From the NCBI GenBank assembly GCA_015061845.1, contig SUVT01000001.1, positions 1 to 64,000 on the forward strand: a DNA stretch of 64,000 nt. The letters are read 5' to 3'. The DNA comes from Lentisphaerota bacterium. Its GTDB lineage: Bacteria > Verrucomicrobiota > Lentisphaeria > Victivallales > UBA1829. Numbering within the stretch: the first letter of the stretch is position 1; every line of letters starts with the position of its first letter. Below, in pieces: positions 27,743 through 37,421 of this stretch. The notes under the pieces were generated by a model. The model was not told where the DNA came from. It searched no databases and saw only the letters and a program-made list of their open reading frames with translations. The position numbers were made by a program, and so were the translations under genes.

Positions 27743-28777
27743 TTATTCGTGAGTCATTTTGTATGCTTTGATCTTTTTATAGCAAACAGAAATAAAATAA
27801 AAGAGAAAACGTCTTATCAAGTCGGCACAAAAACACATGCTAAAAATCATTAATACTATCAACAAATGGCTTTGCCACTTGGAGAAATGCATGACAGTAG
27901 TCAATTCTGTTTTGGTTGCTCTTATAAAATCAAAACCAAGACTGGTACAATGAATCAAATAAACCCCCAGCGAACTGGGGGCAATAAAAAACAGTATTCT
28001 GGAAATCCACGCAGGTAAACGAATACCTTTGAACAAAAAGAATCCGCAAGCAGCAACAGCAAACGCAAACGGCGAAGAGTAACGGCTGAAGAAAAAGCTC
28101 AATGACACTAATGGGATAAGAATTAACATTGCTGTAAATAACAACCATTTTTTTGAAAATATTTTGTGATCCTGATATTTATTGCAAAATCTTGCACCGA
28201 TGTAACACAAAATCAGCGTGACCGGTGAAAAAGCACCTAACCCCAATGTTCTGCCGAAACCATAATCGTACTGTGGCAGAATCAATTCAAAAACCCGATG
28301 AAAACGCCAATCGATCGCCCATGACCAAAGCCCCAAAATCAATAGAGGAATCCACCATTTCCATTGCTTTATATCACAATGTTTTTCCAGAATTTCGTTT
28401 AATATCGGACTTACCAACAATAAAACCGCATAGCATCCGACAAACCAATAATCGCCTCCATTGTAAGCTGCATATTTCAACGCAGAAAATAAATGAATAT
28501 TTCCACCGGTTAATGGTGTAAATATCAAATAAGAAATCCCGGCAGAGATATATGCTGTTACAAACAACAAAAAAACTTTGGACAAACGGTACCGAACCCC
28601 ATAAAAGCCTGAAATAAAAATAAAACCGCACACACTCCATTCTAACATACGGTATGTCTGTGTAGTCCATGACGAATGAATAATAACGACTCCCAATGTC
28701 AGTAAAATACGATATAATTCGATTCCGGACTCTCTTGATTTTATCTGCAAAGAGCTGTTGTTTTTCTCTGTATCCAT
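27743..28777 (-). CDS. Acyltransferase family 3 O-acetylase
   Basis: A 344-residue membrane protein with about ten hydrophobic helices. LGVVIIHSSWT contains the conserved helix-1 His, and IFFIAPSSLGVYLIHCTS is the late conserved helix. It is shorter than OafA and lacks a SGNH domain, like many stand-alone glycan O-acetylases. The start ATG directly follows the stop of the upstream GT2 gene. It is one of three such genes in the operon. Confidence 0.85.
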   Translation of the reverse strand: MDTEKNNSSLQIKSRESGIELYRILLTLGVVIIHSSWTTQTYRMLEWSVCGFIFISGFYGVRYRLSKVFLLFVTAYISAGISYLIFTPLTGGNIHLFSALKYAAYNGGDYWFVGCYAVLLLVSPILNEILEKHCDIKQWKWWIPLLILGLWSWAIDWRFHRVFELILPQYDYGFGRTLGLGAFSPVTLILCYIGARFCNKYQDHKIFSKKWLLFTAMLILIPLVSLSFFFSRYSSPFAFAVAACGFFLFKGIRLPAWISRILFFIAPSSLGVYLIHCTSLGFDFIRATKTELTTVMHFSKWQSHLLIVLMIFSMCFCADLIRRFLFYFISVCYKKIKAYKMTHE

Positions 28778-29809
28778 TTACTTGCTCTCTATTATTTTTT
28801 TTATTCCATAGAATACATATTCCATAAAATTGATTGTCTTGTTGAAGTGTCCTCGAAAAACCTCTAAGCGAAGATACATAAAAAAGTTAAAAGGGTAATA
28901 ACCTGTGGAATGCTTGATAGCACTGCAGGTCTTACGGAATTTTTCCCGATATTCTTTATCCAGCAAATTGTAACATTCACTGGCAGCCCCCATGACGTAA
29001 ATCATTATTCCGGAAAAATGACGCTGGTAACACATACGTCTTTCTTCCTGCGAAAATCCGAAATCTTCCAACAATAATAGATGTTGATATGTATTGTACA
29101 GATAGTCAACCTTTTCCCGGGGAGATATCGTTGTTGAATGACTTCCAGGTCGATCTACTCTATAAGCATAATTCCCGCTCTCAACAACATTTATCGTAAC
29201 GTTCTCCCGTAAAATCTGTAAATAATAAGTTGAATCTTCTGCATAGCTTAATGTTGAATCAAACCGGAGATGCTTTAATTTATCAGACCGATAAACCTTA
29301 TTCACAGTTGCTCCTTTAACCCCCTTTTCTATTAACAGAAAATTCAAAGCCTCCCTGTGATCTGAAAAGAAGACTTGCGAAATGATTTTCTGCGGTTTGG
29401 AAAACACCTCTGACAAGTCTGACTTATCATGAAACCGATATACTAATCCTGTTTCCAATAAAACATCACTTTCTCTCTTCTCCAAGGCTTTATGCCATTC
29501 TTCCAGACAATGCGGTAAAAGCATGTCATCACTGTCTACATAAGTAAAATAAGTTCCGGTTATTTTCTCTAATCCATGATTGCGAGCGACAGATTGCCCC
29601 TGGTTTTCCTGATGAAAAACCTTGATACGTTCATCTTCTGCAGAATATCTCTGTAAAATTTCCAATGAATTATCTCTGCTTCCATCATCAATACAAATAC
29701 ATTCCCAGTCCTGAAACGTCTGTCCAATAATGGAACTTAAACAGTCATCCAGATACAGTGCTGTGTTATAAACCGGTATTATGATAGAGAAAAAAGGAAT
29801 CTTCGACAT
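28778..29809 (-). CDS. GT2 glycosyltransferase
   Basis: A 343-residue GT-A enzyme: FFSIIIPVYNTALYLDDCL at the N-terminus, IDDGSRDNS (40-48), GQSVARNHGL (71-80) and YVDSDDML (90-97) as the metal-nucleotide site. The first hundred residues resemble those of the GT2 at 21009-22022, including the shared QDWECICIDDGS-type block. This suggests duplication or recombination between the two genes. Confidence 0.9.
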   Translation of the reverse strand: MSKIPFFSIIIPVYNTALYLDDCLSSIIGQTFQDWECICIDDGSRDNSLEILQRYSAEDERIKVFHQENQGQSVARNHGLEKITGTYFTYVDSDDMLLPHCLEEWHKALEKRESDVLLETGLVYRFHDKSDLSEVFSKPQKIISQVFFSDHREALNFLLIEKGVKGATVNKVYRSDKLKHLRFDSTLSYAEDSTYYLQILRENVTINVVESGNYAYRVDRPGSHSTTISPREKVDYLYNTYQHLLLLEDFGFSQEERRMCYQRHFSGIMIYVMGAASECYNLLDKEYREKFRKTCSAIKHSTGYYPFNFFMYLRLEVFRGHFNKTINFMEYVFYGIKKIIESK

Positions 29810-29827
29810 TTTGAACTCTCTTATTTT

Positions 29828-31045
29828 TTATGATTTCAGCAATTGTTCGGCAAGAGCATCCATACTTAAAGCATCCGGGAATTCTCTCCGTCGATTTACA
29901 CGGATGAACTCAATATCCCGTACACACCTCTCAAAAATATTCTTCCAACACTCCGGAGTATTTTGTTCAATGACCTGACCATACTTTTTCAAAAAATCTA
30001 TTTGACCGATTTTGTCTGAACCAACAACATAACACCCACTATAAACAGATTCTCGAAGTGTTAACGGCCCTGTTTCATAAATTGTACTCGGAATACAGAA
30101 TACATCAAAATTACCCAACTTTTCCGGTACCATTTCAGGGGGTATACTTTCATACAGCTTTATCCGGGGATCATCTTGCGATATCTTTCGTAAATCCTCA
30201 CAAAAAGGATTGGAAAATTTGCAGCCGTATATTTCCAGCTCAAAATCAATATCTCTTGACATTTTTATAACCGCTTCGACTAAAATCTTGACCCCCTTTG
30301 TCTCACAACATCGTCCAATATATCCAAATCGCGGTATTCCCGTTCTTTCGTTCTGTGACTGTTTCAGGCATTCACTCAATCTGCTCTTCGACAACTCTTG
30401 CGGAAGACAAAGTATCTTTTCCGCTTTTATTCTGTTCTTTATTAACAGGTTTCTGTCTTGTGAGGTAAATACTATAACCTTTTCAGCATAGCAGATCATA
30501 TTTTCTTTTTGTCTTGAAACAATCTTATTTTGGCACAATAAGGGATTTTTTCTGAGGCTCAACCGAAGCAAAATGTCTAAAATAATGACTTTCAGAAAAC
30601 CAATAACTATATTTTCTTTAGGACGGCGACATATTGTACACTTTAACGGTTGAAACAAATCTGTACAGCTATATTTATCAAGAAATCGAAAATTTCCCTG
30701 ATTACACAACCCGCTGTGCGTATGAAAAAAGTAATAGTAAGGGATCTTATATTTTATGATCTCAGCTATTAAAAAGACATTTTCGTAAGATGAATGAATA
30801 AAGATCTTCTCAGGTTTTTCTTTTTGAAGAATTTCTGCAATCAATATTCTATTATATTCTTCTGAATCCCGGGGATTGATATAATAAACGCCCGGCTCTT
30901 CCGGCGTGGCAGTTTCATTCCAGATTATCACTGAATTTTTAATATTCCGACTGCTCAACGCTGTACACAATGCATCTAGATAAACTTCTGTTCCTCCATA
31001 AGAAGTTGATATATGCCATTCTGTTATATGAAGTATTTTTTTCAC
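29828..31045 (-). CDS. GT4 glycosyltransferase with cysteine-rich insertion
   Basis: A 405-residue GT-B enzyme starting with GTG, which overlaps the upstream stop as GTGA. ILHITEWHISTSYGGTEVYL includes the glycine-rich acceptor loop, FGYIGRCCETKGVKIL begins the donor domain and ETGPLTLRE is the E-x7-E motif. A cluster of cysteines in the acceptor domain (CNQGNF, CTDLFQPLKCTICRRP) resembles the cysteine insertion in a subset of GT4 enzymes and may bind metal. The substrate is unknown. Confidence 0.85.
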   Translation of the reverse strand: MKKILHITEWHISTSYGGTEVYLDALCTALSSRNIKNSVIIWNETATPEEPGVYYINPRDSEEYNRILIAEILQKEKPEKIFIHSSYENVFLIAEIIKYKIPYYYFFHTHSGLCNQGNFRFLDKYSCTDLFQPLKCTICRRPKENIVIGFLKVIILDILLRLSLRKNPLLCQNKIVSRQKENMICYAEKVIVFTSQDRNLLIKNRIKAEKILCLPQELSKSRLSECLKQSQNERTGIPRFGYIGRCCETKGVKILVEAVIKMSRDIDFELEIYGCKFSNPFCEDLRKISQDDPRIKLYESIPPEMVPEKLGNFDVFCIPSTIYETGPLTLRESVYSGCYVVGSDKIGQIDFLKKYGQVIEQNTPECWKNIFERCVRDIEFIRVNRRREFPDALSMDALAEQLLKS

Positions 31046-32067
31046 AATATATTCCGTAAAAACCTGTAAGATTTTTGCAGCAAAACTGACCTGCTGTAAA
31101 TGTTAAGAATCGTTCCTCTGATTTTTTTTCTTAACAAAAAATATAATTCATATTCAGGATAAGCATTCCGGTATAAATCCCAATGAGTATTCATGGAAAT
31201 TCCAGCATCCATTCCATATTCTTTAAGCATCTTACGATTTTTCTTTTTCCATATTTTTTTCCCATCCGGATAAAAACGATCAATCATTTTCAGATCATAG
31301 GCGAAATTGTAAAAATAGCGACAGCACGCAACTCTATATGCTCTTTCAAAATGATTTTTTTTGAAAAAATCCATTTGTTCTTCGATAGCCTGATATTTTA
31401 CCAAACACGCAGGATTCCAATGCGAACGCATTATGCTCTCATTGTTCTTATAGTAAAAATATAATGGCATATCAACAAATGAAATATTCTCATTCTGAAA
31501 AAGAATTTTGTATGTAGTAAATTCATCTTCATGAATTTTCCCGACCGGATAACGGAGAGTTTCAAAGAATTTTCTAACATACAACTTTCCCCATGCTGTA
31601 GTGGTTTCAACAGCTTTTTTAACAAAAAATTCTTCCGGATCACAGAGTTGCGGTCTGTTGCCTTTTTGGGGAAAAGATATTGTTTCATCTGAAAATTCAA
31701 TGTAACTTCCAATGCTGACATCACAACCGGTGCTTTCTGCGGCATTAAGCAGAACTTCCAGATAGCGGGGATGAACATAATCATCACTGTCAATGAATGA
31801 AAACCACTCGGAATCACTGTTCTGGAATACCCAGTCGATTCCGGCATTTCTGGCTGCAGAAAGTCCGCCGTTCTGCTGATGAATCACCCGGACTCTGGAA
31901 TCTTTTTCCGCATATTCATCGCAGATTTGCGGACAGCTGTCCGGAGAACCATCATCTACAAGAATCAACTCAAAATCGGAATATGTCTGTCCCAATATGC
32001 TGTCAACACACCGTTTCAGGTAGTTTTCAACTTTATATACCGGAACAATGACGCTGATCTTTGCCAT
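31042..32067 (-). CDS. GT2 glycosyltransferase
   Basis: A 341-residue GT-A enzyme: ISVIVPVYKVENYLKRCVDS, LVDDGSPDS (37-45), GGLSAARNAGID (67-78) and FIDSDDYVHPRYL (91-103). The C-terminal third is rich in aromatic and basic residues. Its start codon overlaps the stop of the upstream fusion gene by one base (TAATG), indicating coupled translation. Confidence 0.9.
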   Translation of the reverse strand: MAKISVIVPVYKVENYLKRCVDSILGQTYSDFELILVDDGSPDSCPQICDEYAEKDSRVRVIHQQNGGLSAARNAGIDWVFQNSDSEWFSFIDSDDYVHPRYLEVLLNAAESTGCDVSIGSYIEFSDETISFPQKGNRPQLCDPEEFFVKKAVETTTAWGKLYVRKFFETLRYPVGKIHEDEFTTYKILFQNENISFVDMPLYFYYKNNESIMRSHWNPACLVKYQAIEEQMDFFKKNHFERAYRVACCRYFYNFAYDLKMIDRFYPDGKKIWKKKNRKMLKEYGMDAGISMNTHWDLYRNAYPEYELYFLLRKKIRGTILNIYSRSVLLQKSYRFLRNIL

Positions 32068-34163
32068 TAACGGAGTCTTTCTGCAATGATATTCTTCAAT
32101 TCTTCAAAATATGGACGCAATGGTGCATCATCATACTTGCACTCTTTCATCGCCAGTAGTTCCGGAATCAAAGCAATCGCTTCGTCAACATTATTTACAA
32201 ATCTTATGTAAGGCAAATGGCGAATCCACTCGTAAGTACTCTTGATCTTATGGTTATAATTGGAAAAAGCAATACATGGTGTTCCTGTAATTGCAGAACA
32301 AACCATGCCATGTAAACGATCTGTAATTACAAGATTCCCACTGAAATACTGATTCAGTTTCTCCTGAATTTCCTTCATCCGTTCCCTTTTGAAAACATCA
32401 TAAGGCAATTGCATATCCATTTTCTCTATTTCTTCTGAATGGGATTTGCAAGCCTTGTACAATTTTGTTTGATCATCCTGAGATAAAATCTTTTCAACAT
32501 CATCCCTCATGCACCAGAGAATTTTGTTCTCAATGCGCGCCACAGTCCGTTCCGGTCTCTTGCTGAAAACAATATCAGGAATCAGGAAACTTGCTGCATT
32601 AAAATTCTTCTGAGCGAAGTCATATGAGACTTTTTCTCTGGCACAAATGGAAATATTTTCCGCACCATCTATGATTTTTTTTGCTTCTGCAAGAAATCTC
32701 TTTCCATCATCACTGTCGGAATAGTCTATTGTCTGCGGGAACATTATGATTGGGTTATTTCTCCAATTTTTGAGAATATCCATACGGGTATTTTCTGCAA
32801 ATGGATATGCATCGCCCCAATTCCCACCTCCGGGCGTAACGATAAGATCCTTTTCTGTAATATATTTTAGTAAGAATGGACGGTATATGCTATATTCCGG
32901 TGCAGAAATTTCCAATAAACTGTATTCAGGAAAATGCTTCTTAAAAAATTCTGTAACTGCTGAATTGATCAGATGATCCCCAACATTCCCGAATTCTTCT
33001 GTCCCAAGGTAAAAAATCCGTTTGGGATTTTTCAGGAAATCTTTCAGTTTTTGCTCTGCATTTTTTTGATCTCTGCTGTAATTCTTAAACAAGCGTGGAT
33101 GGAAAGTCAATTCCTGCAGAATTCTTGAAAAAATTTTGAATCGTAAAAAATTACCCGTCAGAAGATATTTTATAAAGGCTTTGTTCTGTACAACAGTAAA
33201 ATAAGGCATAAATCCTATTGAGGAGAATAGGCTGCATGCCTTTTTCAGATTTGATTCAAAAAAACAAAAATTTGGTATATTCCGACAAACATCATCGGGA
33301 AGATTCTCTATCCCTACAACCTTACACCGTCTTTCTATCTCAGGTCTTAATATAGCATAATGAATTAATGGATAATTCCGCAACAGGCACACACTGTCTG
33401 TCTGCTTGTAATGTTCATATAGAGCTTCTGACAACAGAGAAAAACGGGAAATATTATTTTTTTTCAGATCATTTCCCATTATAGAATCTTCTCTGATCAC
33501 ATAATAATATAAAACATCTTTTATGCAAACCAGTTGATCAATATGAGCTAAATAACAAAGTGAAAAATACAAATCTTCTGCAAAAATTTTGCGGTTATCA
33601 ACAAAACGGAGATGATGTTTATCAATGATCTTTTTTACGAAAATCCGACTCCATGCCTCCCAGGCAATTGTATATCTACAGAATTTTTCCACGATGAATT
33701 TCATACGATCTTCATCGTTCACGAATGCATGTTTATGAGTCTCGAGATTGCTTGGTTCCAGCTTTTCTCCCCGCACAAAATAATAGTTGAACGCAACCAG
33801 CTGATTCCCCCGTTCTAAATAAGGAACAACGGTTTCAAGTAAGTTTTCTTTGATGTAATCATCGCTGTCAAAGAAATATATATAATCGCCTGTTGCAACA
33901 TCCAAACCTGCATTCCGGGCTGAAGAAAGACCTCCATTTTCTTTGTGAATCACATGGATGCGGGAGTCTTTTGTCAGCCATTCATCACACATCCGACCGG
34001 AATTATCCGTTGAACCGTCATCAACCAAAATAATCTCCGTATTGCGATACGTTTGATTACATGCAGATAAAACAGCCCTGTCGAGATACGCTTCGACATT
34101 ATAGACAGGAATAATAATACTGACTTTTTTCATATTTAATTTTTCAATGATCAATGCTTTCAT
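32067..34163 (-). CDS. GT2 glycosyltransferase fused to polysaccharide pyruvyltransferase
   Basis: A fusion of about 698 residues. The N-terminal 300 or so form a GT2 domain (VSIIIPVYNVEAYLDRAV, LVDDGSTDNS, FFDSDDYI). From about 390, RIFYLGTEEFGNVGDHLIN, TPGGGNWGDAYPF, MFPQTIDYS and ITDRLHGMVCSAITGTPCI identify a WcaK/EpsO-like pyruvyltransferase domain. One protein could thus add a sugar and then ketal-pyruvylate it. The ATG at 34163 overlaps the upstream stop (TGATG). A second ATG at 34133 (MKKVSIIIPVYN) is a possible start but lacks a good ribosome site. Confidence 0.85.
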   Translation of the reverse strand: MKALIIEKLNMKKVSIIIPVYNVEAYLDRAVLSACNQTYRNTEIILVDDGSTDNSGRMCDEWLTKDSRIHVIHKENGGLSSARNAGLDVATGDYIYFFDSDDYIKENLLETVVPYLERGNQLVAFNYYFVRGEKLEPSNLETHKHAFVNDEDRMKFIVEKFCRYTIAWEAWSRIFVKKIIDKHHLRFVDNRKIFAEDLYFSLCYLAHIDQLVCIKDVLYYYVIREDSIMGNDLKKNNISRFSLLSEALYEHYKQTDSVCLLRNYPLIHYAILRPEIERRCKVVGIENLPDDVCRNIPNFCFFESNLKKACSLFSSIGFMPYFTVVQNKAFIKYLLTGNFLRFKIFSRILQELTFHPRLFKNYSRDQKNAEQKLKDFLKNPKRIFYLGTEEFGNVGDHLINSAVTEFFKKHFPEYSLLEISAPEYSIYRPFLLKYITEKDLIVTPGGGNWGDAYPFAENTRMDILKNWRNNPIIMFPQTIDYSDSDDGKRFLAEAKKIIDGAENISICAREKVSYDFAQKNFNAASFLIPDIVFSKRPERTVARIENKILWCMRDDVEKILSQDDQTKLYKACKSHSEEIEKMDMQLPYDVFKRERMKEIQEKLNQYFSGNLVITDRLHGMVCSAITGTPCIAFSNYNHKIKSTYEWIRHLPYIRFVNNVDEAIALIPELLAMKECKYDDAPLRPYFEELKNIIAERLR

Positions 34164-35263
34164 CAAGGGATCAATTTACGACGGATTTTTCCCGCTGTTG
34201 CTCTGAACTTGAAATAAATGCGCTTACTCTGATATTTAGTCTCAAACCAGAACTTTTCAATAGCATTGTATTCCCGGTTACTTTCACACAATCTCGAGGA
34301 AAAAAACTCTTTTACTTCAGGTGTTAACCATTCGGTATTATCAGTACAAACTCGATTTCTGAGTTCTGCATAACACGGAGTTTTTAATTCAGGGATAGCC
34401 CCAAATGTAAGAAAAGCATGACTATTGTAACAATGGGGCATTGCACAATGACAACCTACTGGTTTTTGAGGAAAGGGCTTATCTATATTATCAAAAATAT
34501 TTCCTATTTTCCGTTCATAGTTACAACCGTATAAGTCGCCATTAATCAAATCTATGACATACGACCAAACTCCAGCATAACAAAATTCTTTTCTTTTTAC
34601 ATAAAATGTTTCTGATTTAAATCTGAACAGCTCAGAATCAAATATACTCCAAGTCTTTTTATAATCTTCATAACAGAGGTCAGAAAGGACGTTGAACCCC
34701 GTTATTTCATTGCGAGCAACAGTTAAATGACACATTGCCCCAACGCGTTCAATACACATATTTTTCAGCTTATCAATGTAAGGTATCAATTCATCAGAAG
34801 GAGTAACTTCAACTGTAAATGAAACCTTATTTTCTTTCATCAAATTTACGTTATAGAAAAATGTATCAAACATGTTCAGTCTTTCCATTTCAAGGTAGTG
34901 AAATGAAAATTTAATCATCAACCGTTTTCTTATTTCTATAGGCCATTTTGCTATTTCTTCAAACCGATTTTTCAATGTACCATTTGTAACGATCATTACA
35001 TAATGGCCTTCTTCCAATAACGCTTTAGAAGCAAATAAGATATCCTCTGTAAGCAAAGTCTCGCCACTTGCACAAACATTTATCACACAAGGACCCCCTA
35101 ATCGTTTTTTTGAAAAGGCTTTACGGATAATTTCCGGAGGATACTTGAGAGGTATCGGCTTTTGCAAAAAACGCCGATGCTGAGTTATATAACAATAATG
35201 ACAGCGTAGGTTGCAAGCTTCACTTGAAATATAACAATCAATAAAGAGTTTTATCTTTCCCAT
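34163..35263 (-). CDS. Radical SAM protein with C-terminal cysteine-rich region
   Basis: A 366-residue protein. The radical SAM cluster motif is C17-xxx-C21-xx-C24 (ACNLRCHYCY). VCASGETLLTED matches the SAM-binding GGGE-like region. The C-terminal part has many further cysteines (GDLYGCNYERKIGNIFD, VGCHCAMPHC, TPCY), as in SPASM/twitch-type domains that bind extra Fe-S clusters. A role in modifying a sugar or another operon product is inferred from position, between the ABC exporter and the GT2 fusion. AAAGGA precedes the ATG. Confidence 0.8.
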   Translation of the reverse strand: MGKIKLFIDCYISSEACNLRCHYCYITQHRRFLQKPIPLKYPPEIIRKAFSKKRLGGPCVINVCASGETLLTEDILFASKALLEEGHYVMIVTNGTLKNRFEEIAKWPIEIRKRLMIKFSFHYLEMERLNMFDTFFYNVNLMKENKVSFTVEVTPSDELIPYIDKLKNMCIERVGAMCHLTVARNEITGFNVLSDLCYEDYKKTWSIFDSELFRFKSETFYVKRKEFCYAGVWSYVIDLINGDLYGCNYERKIGNIFDNIDKPFPQKPVGCHCAMPHCYNSHAFLTFGAIPELKTPCYAELRNRVCTDNTEWLTPEVKEFFSSRLCESNREYNAIEKFWFETKYQSKRIYFKFRATAGKIRRKLIP

Positions 35264-35270
35264 TTTAGAT

Positions 35271-36551
35271 TTATCCTTTCGTAATTTCCAGTTTATTATT
35301 ATATACGTGTCCCCAATACTTACTTAACCATGGCATATTATTATTAAAACCATCTTTGGGTTCCACATCGAAAATTACGATGTTATGCATTCCGTCCAAA
35401 TAACAATCTGTGCCGAATTCATTTACCTGATATAAAATCATATTCAGTGCATATCTTCCCGGGGCAAGCATACTGGTATCAAGGGTAAATTCTGTCGAAT
35501 TTATTGTTTGAGCTTCTATAGCTATATTTTGCGAAGAAGTTCCCATCATAACAGGAATATCGTCTATACTTTTTATTATAATCCTCAAATGCGCATTTTG
35601 ATAGTCATTTTTGCTTGTAAATTTTATCAAAGCTGAGATTTTTTCTCCAACTGTATATTTTGCGTATTCTCGATCAGTCAAACAGATAGACTGAAAAGAT
35701 GCATTATGAGAAGAAAACTCCGGAGGACGTATTACATTTGAAAGATCTACAAAAGCAGGAGAACATTCATATTCGCCCAAATACATGGCTATCGCCTTTT
35801 CTGTCTCTCCATAAAACGCAACCCGCCCCTGCTTTAATACCATACATTTACTGCATAACTGGCGGATCGTGTTCATGTTATGACTAACATAAAGAACTGT
35901 TCTTCCCTGACAGTTAGCGGCATCATCCATCTTTCCCAGACATTTCTGCTGGAACTTCATATCTCCCACCGCCAAAACTTCGTCCATGATCATAATTTCA
36001 CTGTCAAGGTGTGCTGCAACAGAGAAAGCCAGTTTCACATACATTCCGGAAGAATAACGTTTGACTGGTGTATCAATAAACTTGGCAATTTCTGCAAATT
36101 CTACGATCTCATCAAATTTTTTGCTGATTTCAGCCTTGCTCATTCCGAGAATCGCACCGTTCATATAGATATTTTCACGCCCCGTCAATTCTGGGTGGAA
36201 TCCTGTCCCGACTTCCAGCATAGAGGCAATTCTGCCGTTAAACTGAATCAAACCTTTACTTGGTCCGGTCACCCGGGAAAGAATTTTCAGTAAGGTGGAT
36301 TTTCCGGCTCCATTATGACCAATGATTCCAAGGGCTTCCCCTTTTTTCACTTCAAAAGAGACATCATCCAAGGCAAGAAAACGTTCCCCGATCTTGATAT
36401 CTGTACGCTGTCCGATTTTAGCATTGGGATCCTCTTTATGGCGAATTTTCGCCCACAGCGTCTGCAGGTCTCCGCGCAATGTTCCCCCGCCGATTGCTCC
36501 TAAACGGTACTCCTTGGAAAGATGATCAACTTTGATTGCAATATCACTCAT
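35271..36551 (-). CDS. wzt: Polysaccharide ABC exporter ATP-binding protein with Wzt-type C-domain
   Basis: A 426-residue ATPase that drives glycan export across the inner membrane together with the permease at 36561-37406. Walker A is GHNGAGKST (78-86), the signature YSSGM (166-170) and Walker B IMIMDE (186-191). Residues beyond about 260 form a beta-rich domain like Wzt-C, which in characterised O-antigen systems recognises the finished glycan's terminal group. GAGGTG precedes the ATG. Confidence 0.92.
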   Translation of the reverse strand: MSDIAIKVDHLSKEYRLGAIGGGTLRGDLQTLWAKIRHKEDPNAKIGQRTDIKIGERFLALDDVSFEVKKGEALGIIGHNGAGKSTLLKILSRVTGPSKGLIQFNGRIASMLEVGTGFHPELTGRENIYMNGAILGMSKAEISKKFDEIVEFAEIAKFIDTPVKRYSSGMYVKLAFSVAAHLDSEIMIMDEVLAVGDMKFQQKCLGKMDDAANCQGRTVLYVSHNMNTIRQLCSKCMVLKQGRVAFYGETEKAIAMYLGEYECSPAFVDLSNVIRPPEFSSHNASFQSICLTDREYAKYTVGEKISALIKFTSKNDYQNAHLRIIIKSIDDIPVMMGTSSQNIAIEAQTINSTEFTLDTSMLAPGRYALNMILYQVNEFGTDCYLDGMHNIVIFDVEPKDGFNNNMPWLSKYWGHVYNNKLEITKG

Positions 36552-36560
36552 CTTGTCACC

Positions 36561-37406
36561 TCAAATCGTATCCATAAATGTTTTTTCAACACGGCTGAAC
36601 ATCATCACACCCAGTGTAAAAATCACAACCGTCACCAACCAGCTGATACCGTAATAATGCCAATTCATTTCACCGATCCCAAGAAAAGCATGACGGAATC
36701 CGTTAATGATCGGTGTCATCGGGTTCAACATGTAAAGTCCCTTATATTTTGCCGGAACAATGTTGATATCATAAGCAACAGGAGTTCCATACATCCAGAG
36801 CTGTATTCCAAAACCAACCAGCATCGCAAGGTCACGATATTTGATCGTCAAAGCTGAAATGATCACACCGCAACCAAGCCCCAACAAAGCCATGTGAACG
36901 ATAAAAACAGGTGCCATCAACATATAAATATTAGGCGAAACAGCACCTTTATACCAGTAATAACCAAGAAACGCTGAAAACATAATACCTTGAATCAAAA
37001 ACGGTATCATATTCGTTAAAACTGTTGAAATCGGCATAACCAGACGGGGAAAGTAAACTTTTCCGAGAATTCCGACATTTCCGATAAATGTATTTGCTGT
37101 TTGAGTCAAACATCCTGCAAAATAGCCCCATGCCACCGTTCCGCTCATGAAGAATACGAATGCCGGCGTTCCTTTTGCAGAGAGACCTGCCAGATTCCCG
37201 AAAATCACTGTAAAAACAACCGTTGTCAGCAACGGCTGGATAATTGCCCAGGCAGGCCCTAAAATAGTCTGTTTATAGAGAGCAACAAAATTCCGTCTCA
37301 CAAACAATAACATCAAATCCCGGTATTTCCATAATTCACGGAAGTTGATGTCTAACCAACCGTTCCGGGCTGTTATCGTTGTTTCAAATTGTTCTTCTGT
37401 TTGCAT
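36561..37406 (-). CDS. wzm: Polysaccharide ABC exporter permease
   Basis: A 281-residue ABC-2 type permease with about six membrane helices. FRELWKYRDLMLLFVRRNF and YKQTILGPAWAIIQPLLTTV are the conserved N-terminal segments of O-antigen/teichoic acid exporters. It pairs with the ATPase gene immediately downstream. The ATG at 37406 has AAGGTG six bases upstream and is preferred over an in-frame GTG at 37415. Confidence 0.9.
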   Translation of the reverse strand: MQTEEQFETTITARNGWLDINFRELWKYRDLMLLFVRRNFVALYKQTILGPAWAIIQPLLTTVVFTVIFGNLAGLSAKGTPAFVFFMSGTVAWGYFAGCLTQTANTFIGNVGILGKVYFPRLVMPISTVLTNMIPFLIQGIMFSAFLGYYWYKGAVSPNIYMLMAPVFIVHMALLGLGCGVIISALTIKYRDLAMLVGFGIQLWMYGTPVAYDINIVPAKYKGLYMLNPMTPIINGFRHAFLGIGEMNWHYYGISWLVTVVIFTLGVMMFSRVEKTFMDTI

Positions 37407-37421
37407 CTTATGCACCTTATG

